Shown here: positions 1 to 7,473 of the stretch, in pieces
Layout: each line of letters begins with the position of its first letter
Numbering within the stretch: position 1 is the first letter of the stretch
The notes under the pieces: generated by a model
Told to the model about the DNA's origin: nothing
What the model saw: the letters and a program-made list of their open reading frames with translations, nothing else
Databases searched by the model: none
Origin: Roseivirga sp.
GTDB taxonomy: Bacteria; Bacteroidota; Bacteroidia; Cytophagales; Cyclobacteriaceae
Assembly: GCA_018402485.1 (NCBI GenBank)
Contig: JAGYIY010000001.1
Span: 652,001 to 716,000, forward strand
Direction: 5' to 3'
Length of the DNA: 64,000 nt
Translations under genes and position numbers: made by a program

Positions 1-9
1 TCTATCATT

Positions 10-1302
10 TTAATTAAAACGTTGTTTTGCAAACCATGTAATATCCTGCAAACTAAACCCTAAACTAAACTTTAGGTAGTTTTCTCTTATTAAATTTACT
101 GTGTTTAGGTTCCCTCTAGAGCCAATAGTCATGCCAAAGTTAATGTTAGAGTATCCCCAAACAGCATTCAAAGGCATTGAGAAGCCTAAACTAAGTCCAA
201 AATCATCAATGTTATCACCGTTGACAAAAAATGGCGTCCTTTCATAATGCATTCCAAGCCTGTAGCTTATTACCTCAAATAAACTGGACGTTGTTTCAGA
301 GAAATTGGGAATGTATGAGCCTCCTATTGCTAATCTAAAAGCTTGATCTATGTTTTGCTCTGGCTGCCCTTCTCTATCTCTAAATTTTGACCAATTTTGG
401 ATTTGAAGATCTATCCCGAGCGTAATTTTTCTGGTTTCTTGATAAGAAATTCCCAAGCCCAAGCGGTCAGGAATACTTACACTTAAATTTTGATCATTAT
501 CAAAAACTAAGGTATCGGTACTGAATGCACCACCCTGAGATGCAAGGTTTTCAAATGTCACCAAAGTATTTTGACTTAAATCAAATGCAGGACTGTAATA
601 ACTACCTAAATTTAAATAACGATTTTCGCTTATTGGCAAACGATAAACTGCCCCAAATGTAGCCGATACCTGACTGAAGCTCCTTCTTGTTAGCACTTGA
701 GTCGTGCCAAATCCAACCTGTCGAACACCTTGCAGGTCAAAAACATCATTATTTTGAATTTGACCAAAATATAAAGCCCCTTCGATTCCTAAAAGCAAAT
801 TTCCTAATTTGAAAGAAGAAGTTAATGCTAGCTCATCAATTCCACCTTCTCCCGAAACATCTACCTCAGAAACAGAATTCTCCGGACCAGGCTGTGTTTG
901 TTGAAATCCATAGTTCACTGTGCTGTAGGGCGTTAGGCTAAATCCCAAATTCCATTTACCTAAAACAATGGGTAGGGTAAAGGCCAAATCCCTAAAGCTA
1001 CCTGAAGTAGAGCTATAGGATTCTTCCCCATTTGTAAAGCTACGCCTATCAACTGCTAAGCCTGTCTGAAAAACAGCCTCATAATTTATGGCTTGAAGGG
1101 CGGGATTAAGGGTATTAACATAGAATTTGTTTCCATTACTTATTCCTAAGCCGGCCATGCCAGCCTGCTGCGCCGTGCCGTCCCAATGGATGTCGCCCAA
1201 GCCAAAAATTGAATAACTCGATTGGGTAAACTGCGCCATAGCCTGTTGCGAAATTATAAGGCCAATAGCCACATAAAAATATACCGATTTTCTTCTCAAC
1301 AT
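10..1302 (-). CDS. Outer-membrane beta-barrel protein, FadL/OmpP1-like, hypothetical
   Basis: Encodes 430 aa with a signal peptide (about residues 1-23, cut after AMA). The mature part starts with an SSYSIFGLGD-like segment and is made of alternating amphipathic strands, many ending in aromatic residues, as expected for an outer-membrane barrel. Bacteroidota have many such proteins, often annotated as hypothetical or as OmpP1/FadL-like. The substrate is not evident. The stop is 10 bases from the window edge, so the downstream neighbour is unseen. No clear operon partner lies upstream, where 208 bases separate it from the hydrolase-OsmC gene. The family name is inferred from overall character, not from a diagnostic motif. 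Confidence 0.65.
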   Translation of the reverse strand: MLRRKSVYFYVAIGLIISQQAMAQFTQSSYSIFGLGDIHWDGTAQQAGMAGLGISNGNKFYVNTLNPALQAINYEAVFQTGLAVDRRSFTNGEESYSSTSGSFRDLAFTLPIVLGKWNLGFSLTPYSTVNYGFQQTQPGPENSVSEVDVSGEGGIDELALTSSFKLGNLLLGIEGALYFGQIQNNDVFDLQGVRQVGFGTTQVLTRRSFSQVSATFGAVYRLPISENRYLNLGSYYSPAFDLSQNTLVTFENLASQGGAFSTDTLVFDNDQNLSVSIPDRLGLGISYQETRKITLGIDLQIQNWSKFRDREGQPEQNIDQAFRLAIGGSYIPNFSETTSSLFEVISYRLGMHYERTPFFVNGDNIDDFGLSLGFSMPLNAVWGYSNINFGMTIGSRGNLNTVNLIRENYLKFSLGFSLQDITWFAKQRFN

Positions 1303-1510
1303 CCTTTGTTTTCTTATGCGCTCGTCCTCATTTGATAGGCGCCCTTTTTGGAAGGTTACAAAGATGTTTGTTTTTATTTTAGATTCAAATTATTAAGCCT
1401 TTGCCTATTTGAAAATGAGCAGTTTATGTCATTTTTTAACATAAATTGAGAATTTCCACGCGGCCCTCACCATTAAACCACAATAGTTTCAGCCTCCTAA
1501 CCGCTCTATT

Positions 1511-2728
1511 TTAGTCTTTTAAATGGGTCTCTATGTTTACTCCTTGGCTCAGTGATTTATGAACAGGGCATTTATCTGCAATCTGAACCAGACGCTTCTT
1601 CTGCTCATCGGATAGCTCTCCGCTAAACTCAAGCTCACGATCAATACAATCAACTTTATCGGAAGCTTTTAACCCTTTCGTATCATCAGGGTGACGCTTT
1701 TCTCTGTTCAAATGCACCTTTACCTCTTGCAAATCCCAGCCTTTTCGGTCGCTATACATTCGTAAAGTAATGGCTGTGCAGGCGCCCAAGGCACTCACTA
1801 AATAATCGTAAGGAGTGCCACCAGTATTTGAGCCCCCCAAATCTTCAGGTTCGTCTGACAACATGTAATGACCATTGGCCATGATTTCGGTTTGATACCC
1901 TTTCTCCTTTTCATTGCGCACAACAACTTGCCGATCTGTATTCAGGTTTTTGTTGTCCACGCGATTCATTTCAATGTACCTGCTTGCCCAGGAAGCAACT
2001 ACTTCGCCAACATACAAAGCATCCTCTGCTTTACTCAAAAGATGATCTGCGCCGTCTAAGGAGATATAGCTTTTGGGGTGCATGGCCGTTTGATAAATTT
2101 TCTCAGCATTTTTAATGCCTACAATCTCGTCTTGTGGGGAATGTAAAATGAGCAATGGTCTTTTAAGGTCTTTGATAAACTGCTCCTTGGCATAATTTTC
2201 CAAATCGTCAATAAACTGCTTTTTAATGGTAAAAGGCCTACCGCCAATATTGACTTCTGCTTTACCCAAAGCCTTAATTTCCTCCATAGAAGATTTAAAT
2301 AATTTTTTAACGTGAAAAGGCTCTGCAGGTGCACCAACGGTAACTACCGTTTCCACTTCCGGTATGGCATTGGCTGCCATCAAAACTGCAGCTCCTCCTA
2401 AAGAATGGCCCAAAAGCAATTTTGGAGCCTCATAATTTTCCTTTAGGTAATTGGCGGCTGCAATCAAATCATCCACATTGCTTGAAAAGTTGGTATCTGC
2501 AAAATCCCCATCACTTTCGCCCAGTCCGGCAAAATCAAAACGAAGAACAGCCAAACCCTTTGCCGTAAGTGCACGACTAATGTTGGTTACCGCCATTAAA
2601 TTCTTTGTGCAGGTAAAACAATGGGCAAAAATAGCATAGGCATGAATGTTTTTGTCTACAGGCATTTCAAGGCGTGCTGCTAAGTCTTGACCCTCTTTGT
2701 TTCTAAATGTGAGTTTTATGGTTTTCAT
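1511..2728 (-). CDS. Alpha/beta hydrolase fused to an OsmC-like peroxidase domain
   Basis: The 405-aa protein has two domains. Residues 1-255 form an alpha/beta hydrolase: nucleophile elbow GHSLGG at 107-112 with Ser109, acid in SPQD near Asp200 and base in GADHLL near His229. Residues 270-405 form an OsmC/Ohr-type domain with the two redox cysteines of that family, Cys317 (in SALGACT) and Cys387 (in DKCPVHKSL). OsmC proteins reduce organic peroxides through a Cys pair. The hydrolase half has no defined substrate. The fusion is known in several bacterial phyla, and it may couple release of peroxidised acyl groups to their reduction, which is inference. No signal peptide is visible, so it is probably cytoplasmic. 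It is transcribed alone, divergently from hemH. Confidence 0.9.
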   Translation of the reverse strand: MKTIKLTFRNKEGQDLAARLEMPVDKNIHAYAIFAHCFTCTKNLMAVTNISRALTAKGLAVLRFDFAGLGESDGDFADTNFSSNVDDLIAAANYLKENYEAPKLLLGHSLGGAAVLMAANAIPEVETVVTVGAPAEPFHVKKLFKSSMEEIKALGKAEVNIGGRPFTIKKQFIDDLENYAKEQFIKDLKRPLLILHSPQDEIVGIKNAEKIYQTAMHPKSYISLDGADHLLSKAEDALYVGEVVASWASRYIEMNRVDNKNLNTDRQVVVRNEKEKGYQTEIMANGHYMLSDEPEDLGGSNTGGTPYDYLVSALGACTAITLRMYSDRKGWDLQEVKVHLNREKRHPDDTKGLKASDKVDCIDRELEFSGELSDEQKKRLVQIADKCPVHKSLSQGVNIETHLKD

Positions 2729-2872
2729 ATCTTTATTGCTTTCACTGAATGGAGTTGCCTCTAATGATCAGACCTCCTTTATTAAACCGAGTTCTTTTAG
2801 CATTCATTCCAAAATAAGGGTTTTTCCTTGAACAATTGTTTTTAAACTACTACCATTAAAACGCGTTCCAAG

Positions 2873-2958
2873 AAATCAGTGATGGAGGAAACTGCTGATT
2901 TGTTTAAAAAAACACGAACGCTATACAGCCAAAAGCCTGCGTCATTGCGGGCTTTTTT
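2873..2958 (+). promoter_or_regulatory. hemH leader: hairpin followed by terminator-like hairpin
   Basis: Two hairpins lie on the plus strand before hemH. The first pairs AAATCAG (2873-2879) with CTGATTT (2895-2901). The second pairs AAAGCCTGC (2932-2940) with GCGGGCTTT (2947-2955) around a 6-base loop and runs into six T residues, the form of an intrinsic terminator. It lies 70 bases upstream of the hemH ATG and no plus-strand gene precedes it. It could be an attenuator in the hemH leader or the end of a small RNA. On the minus strand the same stem is followed by four T residues, so it might also act as a bidirectional terminator. Confidence 0.5.
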
Positions 2959-3029
2959 CTTTGCCACTTGGCAAGGATTAAAAACAAATACCTTTTGCGT
3001 GCTGTTTTTCACAAGTATCTTTGACGCAT

Positions 3030-4046
3030 ATGACAAAAAAGACTGGTGTTTTGCTCGTAAATTTGGGAACGCCCGACAGTCCCTCTACCTCTGATGTGAG
3101 AAAGTATTTGAGGGAGTTTCTGATGGATGGCCGTGTGATCGATTTCCCCATCATTCCCAGGTTTTTATTGGTTAATGGCATTATTGCACCTTTTCGTGCA
3201 CCCAAATCTGCCAAAGAATATGTCAAACTTTGGGAAGAACGTGGTTCTCCTCTTAAGTTTTATGGTTTTGACGTACGAGACATGCTACAGGAAAGCTTAG
3301 GAAAAGATTACCATGTAGCCTTAGGCATGCGTTATCAAAGTCCGAGTATCCCCCAAGCTTTGGAAGAATTGCGCGATAACTTAGTGAGTGAAATCATTGT
3401 GATACCGCTCTTTCCACAATATGCTTCTGCTACTACGGGTTCCGTGTCCGAGAAAGTCAATGAAATTGTAAACCAGTGGCAAATCATTCCATCCATACGC
3501 CACATCAATCAATTCATGGATCACCCCAAATTCATTGAAGCCTTTGCTGCCAATGGTTTGAAAATGATGGAAGAAAAGGAATACGACCATGTTATTTTCA
3601 GTTACCACGGTGTTCCTGAGCGCCACATCCGAAAAGGATCGGTAGGAAATCAATGTCAGTTGGGCAATTGTTGCCAAGCTTTTCACGAAAAAAACCGTTA
3701 CTGCTACCGTGCACAATGCTTTTATACCACACGCTTGCTAGCCAAAGCCCTCGACTTAAAGGAAGGCACATTTACCACAACCTTTCAATCAAGATTGGGC
3801 AAAGACCCTTGGATTCAGCCTTATACCGACCAATATTTAAAAGAGTTACCCAAACTGGGCAAGAAAAAGGTTCTGGTCTTTTCGCCTGCTTTTATTGCAG
3901 ACTGTCTGGAAACCACACTTGAAGTAGGTGAAGAGTTTAAGGAAGAGTTCGAAGAGGCCGGAGGAGAGGTATGGGATCTTGTTCCCAGCCTAAATGATTC
4001 ACCCCTTTGGGTTGACTGCTTAAAAGAATTGGTTGTTCAAAACTAG
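3030..4046 (+). CDS. hemH: Ferrochelatase
   Basis: The 338-aa protein inserts Fe2+ into protoporphyrin IX, the last step of protoheme synthesis. The N-terminus TKKTGVLLVNLGTPDSP, the catalytic His193 in SYHGVPERH and the acidic Glu294/Glu298 in DCLETTLEVGEE are typical. A frame also opens at a TTG nine bases upstream (3021), but the ATG at 3030 fits the family. Residues 209-230 hold five cysteines (C209, C214, C215, C225, C230) in an internal loop, resembling the segment reported to bind a 2Fe-2S cluster in some microbial ferrochelatases. It probably acts at the inner face of the membrane. Its stop overlaps the convergent small lipoprotein gene by four bases. Confidence 0.96.
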   Translation: MTKKTGVLLVNLGTPDSPSTSDVRKYLREFLMDGRVIDFPIIPRFLLVNGIIAPFRAPKSAKEYVKLWEERGSPLKFYGFDVRDMLQESLGKDYHVALGMRYQSPSIPQALEELRDNLVSEIIVIPLFPQYASATTGSVSEKVNEIVNQWQIIPSIRHINQFMDHPKFIEAFAANGLKMMEEKEYDHVIFSYHGVPERHIRKGSVGNQCQLGNCCQAFHEKNRYCYRAQCFYTTRLLAKALDLKEGTFTTTFQSRLGKDPWIQPYTDQYLKELPKLGKKKVLVFSPAFIADCLETTLEVGEEFKEEFEEAGGEVWDLVPSLNDSPLWVDCLKELVVQN

Positions 4047-4348
4047 TTAGCAGGAGAAATTTGTTCCAAGCGAATATCACGAATCGGCACAGAATTCCCT
4101 CCGCAAATGCTTTCGGTTGTTAATATTTCTGCTTTGATAAAAACTTCGAATTGTGGCCTTCGGTATTGAATGTTGAGGTGGCTAGGCCGAAAGATCTCTC
4201 CATCAGCCTCAATCAACCATTGACAACCTGCTTCTGTGGCGGCTGTATTTTCAACCACCAGAGCTGTTGTTTCCCATAAGGGTTCAGCATCATCGTTACA
4301 CGACCAACAGAAGCCTAGGAGCAAAAAACAACTCAAGTACTTTTTCAT
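4043..4348 (-). CDS. Small hypothetical lipoprotein
   Basis: Encodes 101 aa from the ATG at 4348. An upstream in-frame start at 4378 would add ten residues before a normal signal peptide, so it is less likely. The signal sequence MKKYLSCFLLLGFCWSC ends at a cysteine followed by NDDAEP, which suits Bacteroidota lipoproteins, where acidic residues after the Cys often accompany surface exposure. The box (CWSC) is not canonical. The rest resembles no family I recognise. It converges with hemH, sharing the CTAG palindrome of both stop codons. Confidence 0.6.
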   Translation of the reverse strand: MKKYLSCFLLLGFCWSCNDDAEPLWETTALVVENTAATEAGCQWLIEADGEIFRPSHLNIQYRRPQFEVFIKAEILTTESICGGNSVPIRDIRLEQISPAN

Positions 4349-4634
4349 CACACCAAAAGTAACGTTAATCTCGGGCAAAAAGTCTCAGCACACACCAGTT
4401 ATTTTAACTTAGCTCTCTCGAATTAATGATAAAAAGCTACTGGCAAGGGCTCAATTGAAACAACCTACTTCGAGAGCCTCAGCCTTGGGATGAACCGACT
4501 GCACAGAGGTTCACAGCCTCACAACAAGCATTGCCGCTGACGGCTAGAGGCGGCTGTCTCCCAAAACTTAATGGTAGTGGAGTACGGGTGATGTGTTAAG
4601 TTTATTCTTTTAGAAGCGGTGAATAATGGGGCGA

Positions 4635-5092
4635 TTATCGAGTTTCTTTATTAGTTGACTGTGTCACCATAAATAATAATGGCAAGGTGATAAAAAAATT
4701 AAAAACCAAGTGATTTGACAATCCTAAGTCTATCACTGAGCCACAACTACACCAAGAACTTGTTGCGAAATACTTAAACAGAGTTAAATAGACTGAATAT
4801 AACAAAAACAAGCTGATAAGCATATACAAACCATATTTTCGCGTTTTATTGATGATCAACGAGAAAGCCAATATAATTTCCAAACTGGGTATCAAGAATG
4901 TCAGAAAAAAACTAGATCATCATTGAACAAACTAAAATTTGTCATACCAAAGGCAAAGCTTAATAAATCCATAAATTTAGATACACCAGCGTACAACATA
5001 AATCCGGAGTAAACTATGTATAAAGCATTTATTGTTTTGGCAGATTGAATCTTATTGTACAATGTCAAATAAAGCGACTTCATAATTTTCAT
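4635..5092 (-). pseudogene. MauE/DoxX-like membrane protein split by a 1-base frameshift
   Basis: Two adjacent frames join into one MauE-like protein of about 150 aa. The upstream part (start at 5092 or 5083) has LYAGVSKFMDLLSF and ends at a TGA at 4901-4903. The downstream part resumes with IPSLEIILAFSL and contains the WCSCG motif and final helices. The break is in a run of seven A (4905-4911; T on the coding strand). One extra T restores an uninterrupted reading through DDLVFFLTFLIPSLE. MauE proteins are four-helix membrane proteins linked to disulfide formation in periplasmic proteins. The gene starts 41 bases inside the end of the preceding propeller gene, suggesting coupling. Phase variation, decay or a homopolymer error are all possible. 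Confidence 0.75.
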
Positions 5093-6104
5093 ATAATATA
5101 AATAGTCTTTTGTCATTTAAAACAGCAATCTCAATAGGTAATTGATTACCAAAATTTGGAACGGCAATACTATAACTATAGGCCCCATTATTTACATCAT
5201 ACGCATCAATAGTTCTGAAATTATCACTACGATTGATTTTATGTAATGATAATATGTAAAGATATTCATGGTCAGCTGTACAAGAATAATTAACGTAAAA
5301 ATCAGGTTCCCTTACAAACATCACTGCGTCACTGCCTTTGACAATGGGTTTAGTATAAGCCTTTGGTGGTGCTGTGTGGTCAATGGTTTCAGCTATATAG
5401 TTTATTTGCCCTGTTGTATCAAAGGACACAAATTTCCCAAATCGCCCAGGAACATAGAATGTATTATTTGATTGATTATAGGTAAATACACCCTCAGTTA
5501 CGATTTCGGGGAAATCAGTTTTTGGTAAATCAAAGACTTTAATTAATTCTTTGCTCCAAATGGGTTTGCTCCTAATATCAACCAGTTGGAAAGCAGATTT
5601 TGGGCCTAAATCAGTGATGGTCAAAAATTTACTCCCTTTTAAAGAAACCCCATTATAAATGGGGTCTCGCAACTTTTTTCTTTGCAATAAATTCTTTAAA
5701 CCATTTTGAGTTCTAATGGAATTATTACCCATATCTACTAGATGTAAGTTTTCATCCTCCGCCCTGATTGAAGAAAGTTGGTTGTTTTCGAACGGGGCTC
5801 CACCATTCTTTACAATGCCAGCTTCAACAGTTTGAGTTTCAACCTTAATTCTATTTACATCACCCATATTGTCAATCGCCCAAATGCTTGTGCCATCAGA
5901 GAACATCCTAAAGATACCCTTGCCTTCAAGGATTTCGAATTGGTTAATCAATTTTAGGCGAGCCTCGTAATTCCTCACCCCATTTTCAGAAATTTGTGGA
6001 GTATTAAAAAACAAATTTCTTTTCTTCTCAAACACAATGGGGTTCATTAAGAAATACAAAATCACAAAAATGATAATGACAGATAATAGTACTATTCTCT
6101 TCAT
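5052..6104 (-). CDS. Membrane-anchored beta-propeller-like protein, start codon in IS relic
   Basis: Encodes 350 aa with a short cytoplasmic start, one hydrophobic segment (about residues 4-21) acting as anchor or uncleaved signal, and a periplasmic domain of repeated strand blades. The KNGGAPFENNQ segment and spacing resemble 6-bladed propeller proteins of Bacteroidota, but no exact family can be assigned. It is followed by an overlapping MauE-like gene. The ATG lies in the AAATATGAAG string of an IS3 orfA relic, so translation starts in DNA inherited from the insertion sequence. An AAAGAAAT stretch just upstream may serve as ribosome contact. A short copy of the cassette leader lies upstream of the relic. 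Confidence 0.7.
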   Translation of the reverse strand: MKRIVLLSVIIIFVILYFLMNPIVFEKKRNLFFNTPQISENGVRNYEARLKLINQFEILEGKGIFRMFSDGTSIWAIDNMGDVNRIKVETQTVEAGIVKNGGAPFENNQLSSIRAEDENLHLVDMGNNSIRTQNGLKNLLQRKKLRDPIYNGVSLKGSKFLTITDLGPKSAFQLVDIRSKPIWSKELIKVFDLPKTDFPEIVTEGVFTYNQSNNTFYVPGRFGKFVSFDTTGQINYIAETIDHTAPPKAYTKPIVKGSDAVMFVREPDFYVNYSCTADHEYLYILSLHKINRSDNFRTIDAYDVNNGAYSYSIAVPNFGNQLPIEIAVLNDKRLFILYENYEVALFDIVQ

Positions 6105-6267
6105 ATTTCTTTGATAATTCAGCTTATTTATCTTGATTTTTGATTGCCTCGACGGCTACTCTAGCGTTAAATGCCAGAGAAAATTTACGTCTTGTTCGCT
6201 TCTTCATAAGTTTCAAATTAAATGCTTTTTTTAACTTAACATTTGGTCTCAATTTAGGGGAGTATTA
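6099..6267 (-). mobile_element. IS3-family relic: terminal repeat plus 5' end of orfA (copy D)
   Basis: About 169 bases match the orfA end of the intact IS at 53772-55015. The terminal repeat (6238-6267, with GGGGAGTATTA) is followed on the minus strand by an ATG and 27 codons beginning MKKRTRRKFSLAF, ending in a stop where the intact orfA continues. The match resumes through GAATTATCAAAGAAATATGAAG and stops at the downstream gene's first codons. The copy at 33587-33757 differs by only about three bases and has the same truncation, so both descend from one deletion derivative. Confidence 0.8.
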
Positions 6268-6345
6268 TGAAGATCGAAACGCAAAACAGACCATTCGGTT
6301 TGTTCAAATCCTGCATCAAAACAAGCTGATGTAAGCTGTTACTTG
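6268..6345 (-). repeat. Short copy of the cassette leader repeat (copy D)
   Basis: On the minus strand this carries the last part of the leader shared with 8886-9240, 29500-29844 and 33236-33580, including GATGCAGGATTTGAAC and the interrupted palindrome at 6285-6304. The stem CATCA/TGATG at 6314-6331 keeps pairing by a T-to-C change relative to the other copies. Upstream of about 6345 the similarity is lost. It ends directly against the terminal repeat of the IS3 relic. Confidence 0.75.
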
Positions 6346-6414
6346 TTATTCTCCAGCATATTACCTTTCTGTTCAAAGACATGAAGGTTGAATCCGTGAA
6401 GATTTTTGGAAGCA

Positions 6415-7470
6415 CTAAATTCCTCTTTTATATACAGCATTCACACCCTCCTTATCCTTAATCAAAAAATAAAATACCCCCTCAGAAATTTCCGTAAGAT
6501 TGAGAAACGGGAAGACATATTTATCGATGGTAAGATCTACAAACTGCCACTTTGCATCTTCAGTGCTCCATGAATAGAGTAACCCTTGGGGTTTTCCATT
6601 CTCATCCAATCCGCCCGTATAAAGGTAGGTTATCCCATCTTCTCTATCGGAGACAACGCGGCTATAGTAGTGGTATCTTCCCATAAAAAAGGATTTTATG
6701 GGTTTCAAGCCCTGTTCTTCTACTAAATCAGAAATTGAATACTCATGCGTTTTTATAGCACCATCATTTACAATATGACCCATGTTCGTCTGAAAATTTT
6801 GTATAAATACATCTTGCCCTACAGCACCTTTTGTTACGTCAAAGGTCCAGCTTGAATAAGGTTGCATAACAACAATTAAATCTCTCGGAGATTCGATTTT
6901 GCCTAAAGTGTCTATGCTTTTACTGTTTTTATGATGAACTGTGACCGTTGATTCTACAAACTCTGCGGATGATTTTCCCAAAAAATCTGAAACCACAAAA
7001 TCATATTGACCAAAAGGAGTGATTTTGTTAAAATAAGCACTATTTTTTTTCCAAGACATTCGAATGCTTTCCGTTTTGAAAGTGCCATTATTACGTTGAG
7101 TGATTCGGTATACCTTTATATTTTGTGCCCGAAAAACGGCATAGACCTCATCTTGAACGCGATAAATTTCAAGCACTTGCCTTGGTGATCTTGTTTTTAT
7201 CTCCAGCTTGTCTATCAATAAATTCGCTTCATCAAAAACTCTGATTTCATTGGGAAAGTCTCGTGAGGTTGTAAATTTTAAATTACCTACTTTGAGCAAG
7301 CGGTCGATGGAATAGTCTTGCTGGGATAAAAAGAGCTTACCTGATTCCTTGAAAATGAAATCAATATCCTCAGTGGACAATTCAGAATATATCACTTCAT
7401 GTCCCTTTTGGGCCTTTGCCGTAAAGCAACCGATAACAAAAAAGAAAAGTAAAATAAATTTACGCATCAT
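6415..7470 (-). CDS. Secreted hypothetical protein of the peptide/propeller cassette
   Basis: Encodes 351 aa with a signal peptide (MMRKFILLFFFVIGCFTAKA, about 20 residues). The remainder is strand-rich and soluble, with blade-like repeats such as LLYSWSTEDAKWQFVDL near the C-terminus that suggest a propeller fold. I do not recognise the family. It begins three bases after the stop of the propeller lipoprotein gene and is the last gene of that transcription unit, so it is probably co-translated with peptide A and the lipoprotein. Its location is most likely periplasmic. Confidence 0.65.
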   Translation of the reverse strand: MMRKFILLFFFVIGCFTAKAQKGHEVIYSELSTEDIDFIFKESGKLFLSQQDYSIDRLLKVGNLKFTTSRDFPNEIRVFDEANLLIDKLEIKTRSPRQVLEIYRVQDEVYAVFRAQNIKVYRITQRNNGTFKTESIRMSWKKNSAYFNKITPFGQYDFVVSDFLGKSSAEFVESTVTVHHKNSKSIDTLGKIESPRDLIVVMQPYSSWTFDVTKGAVGQDVFIQNFQTNMGHIVNDGAIKTHEYSISDLVEEQGLKPIKSFFMGRYHYYSRVVSDREDGITYLYTGGLDENGKPQGLLYSWSTEDAKWQFVDLTIDKYVFPFLNLTEISEGVFYFLIKDKEGVNAVYKRGI

Positions 7471-7473
7471 GTT

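Noticed and set aside
2879-3094. Open frame of 71 codons running through the hemH leader hairpins
   Set aside because: It crosses the terminator hairpin and overlaps the hemH start in another frame; no signal or domain is seen.
4490-4560. GC-richer stretch between the small lipoprotein and the MauE-like gene that might be a structured RNA
   Set aside because: No tRNA arms, no clear hairpin followed by T and no repeat elsewhere in the window.
6140-6334. Open frame on the plus strand across the IS relic and leader, repeated at 33526-33714 on the minus strand
   Set aside because: It is the antisense of the orfA stub and leader; its duplication reflects the DNA repeat, not a protein family.
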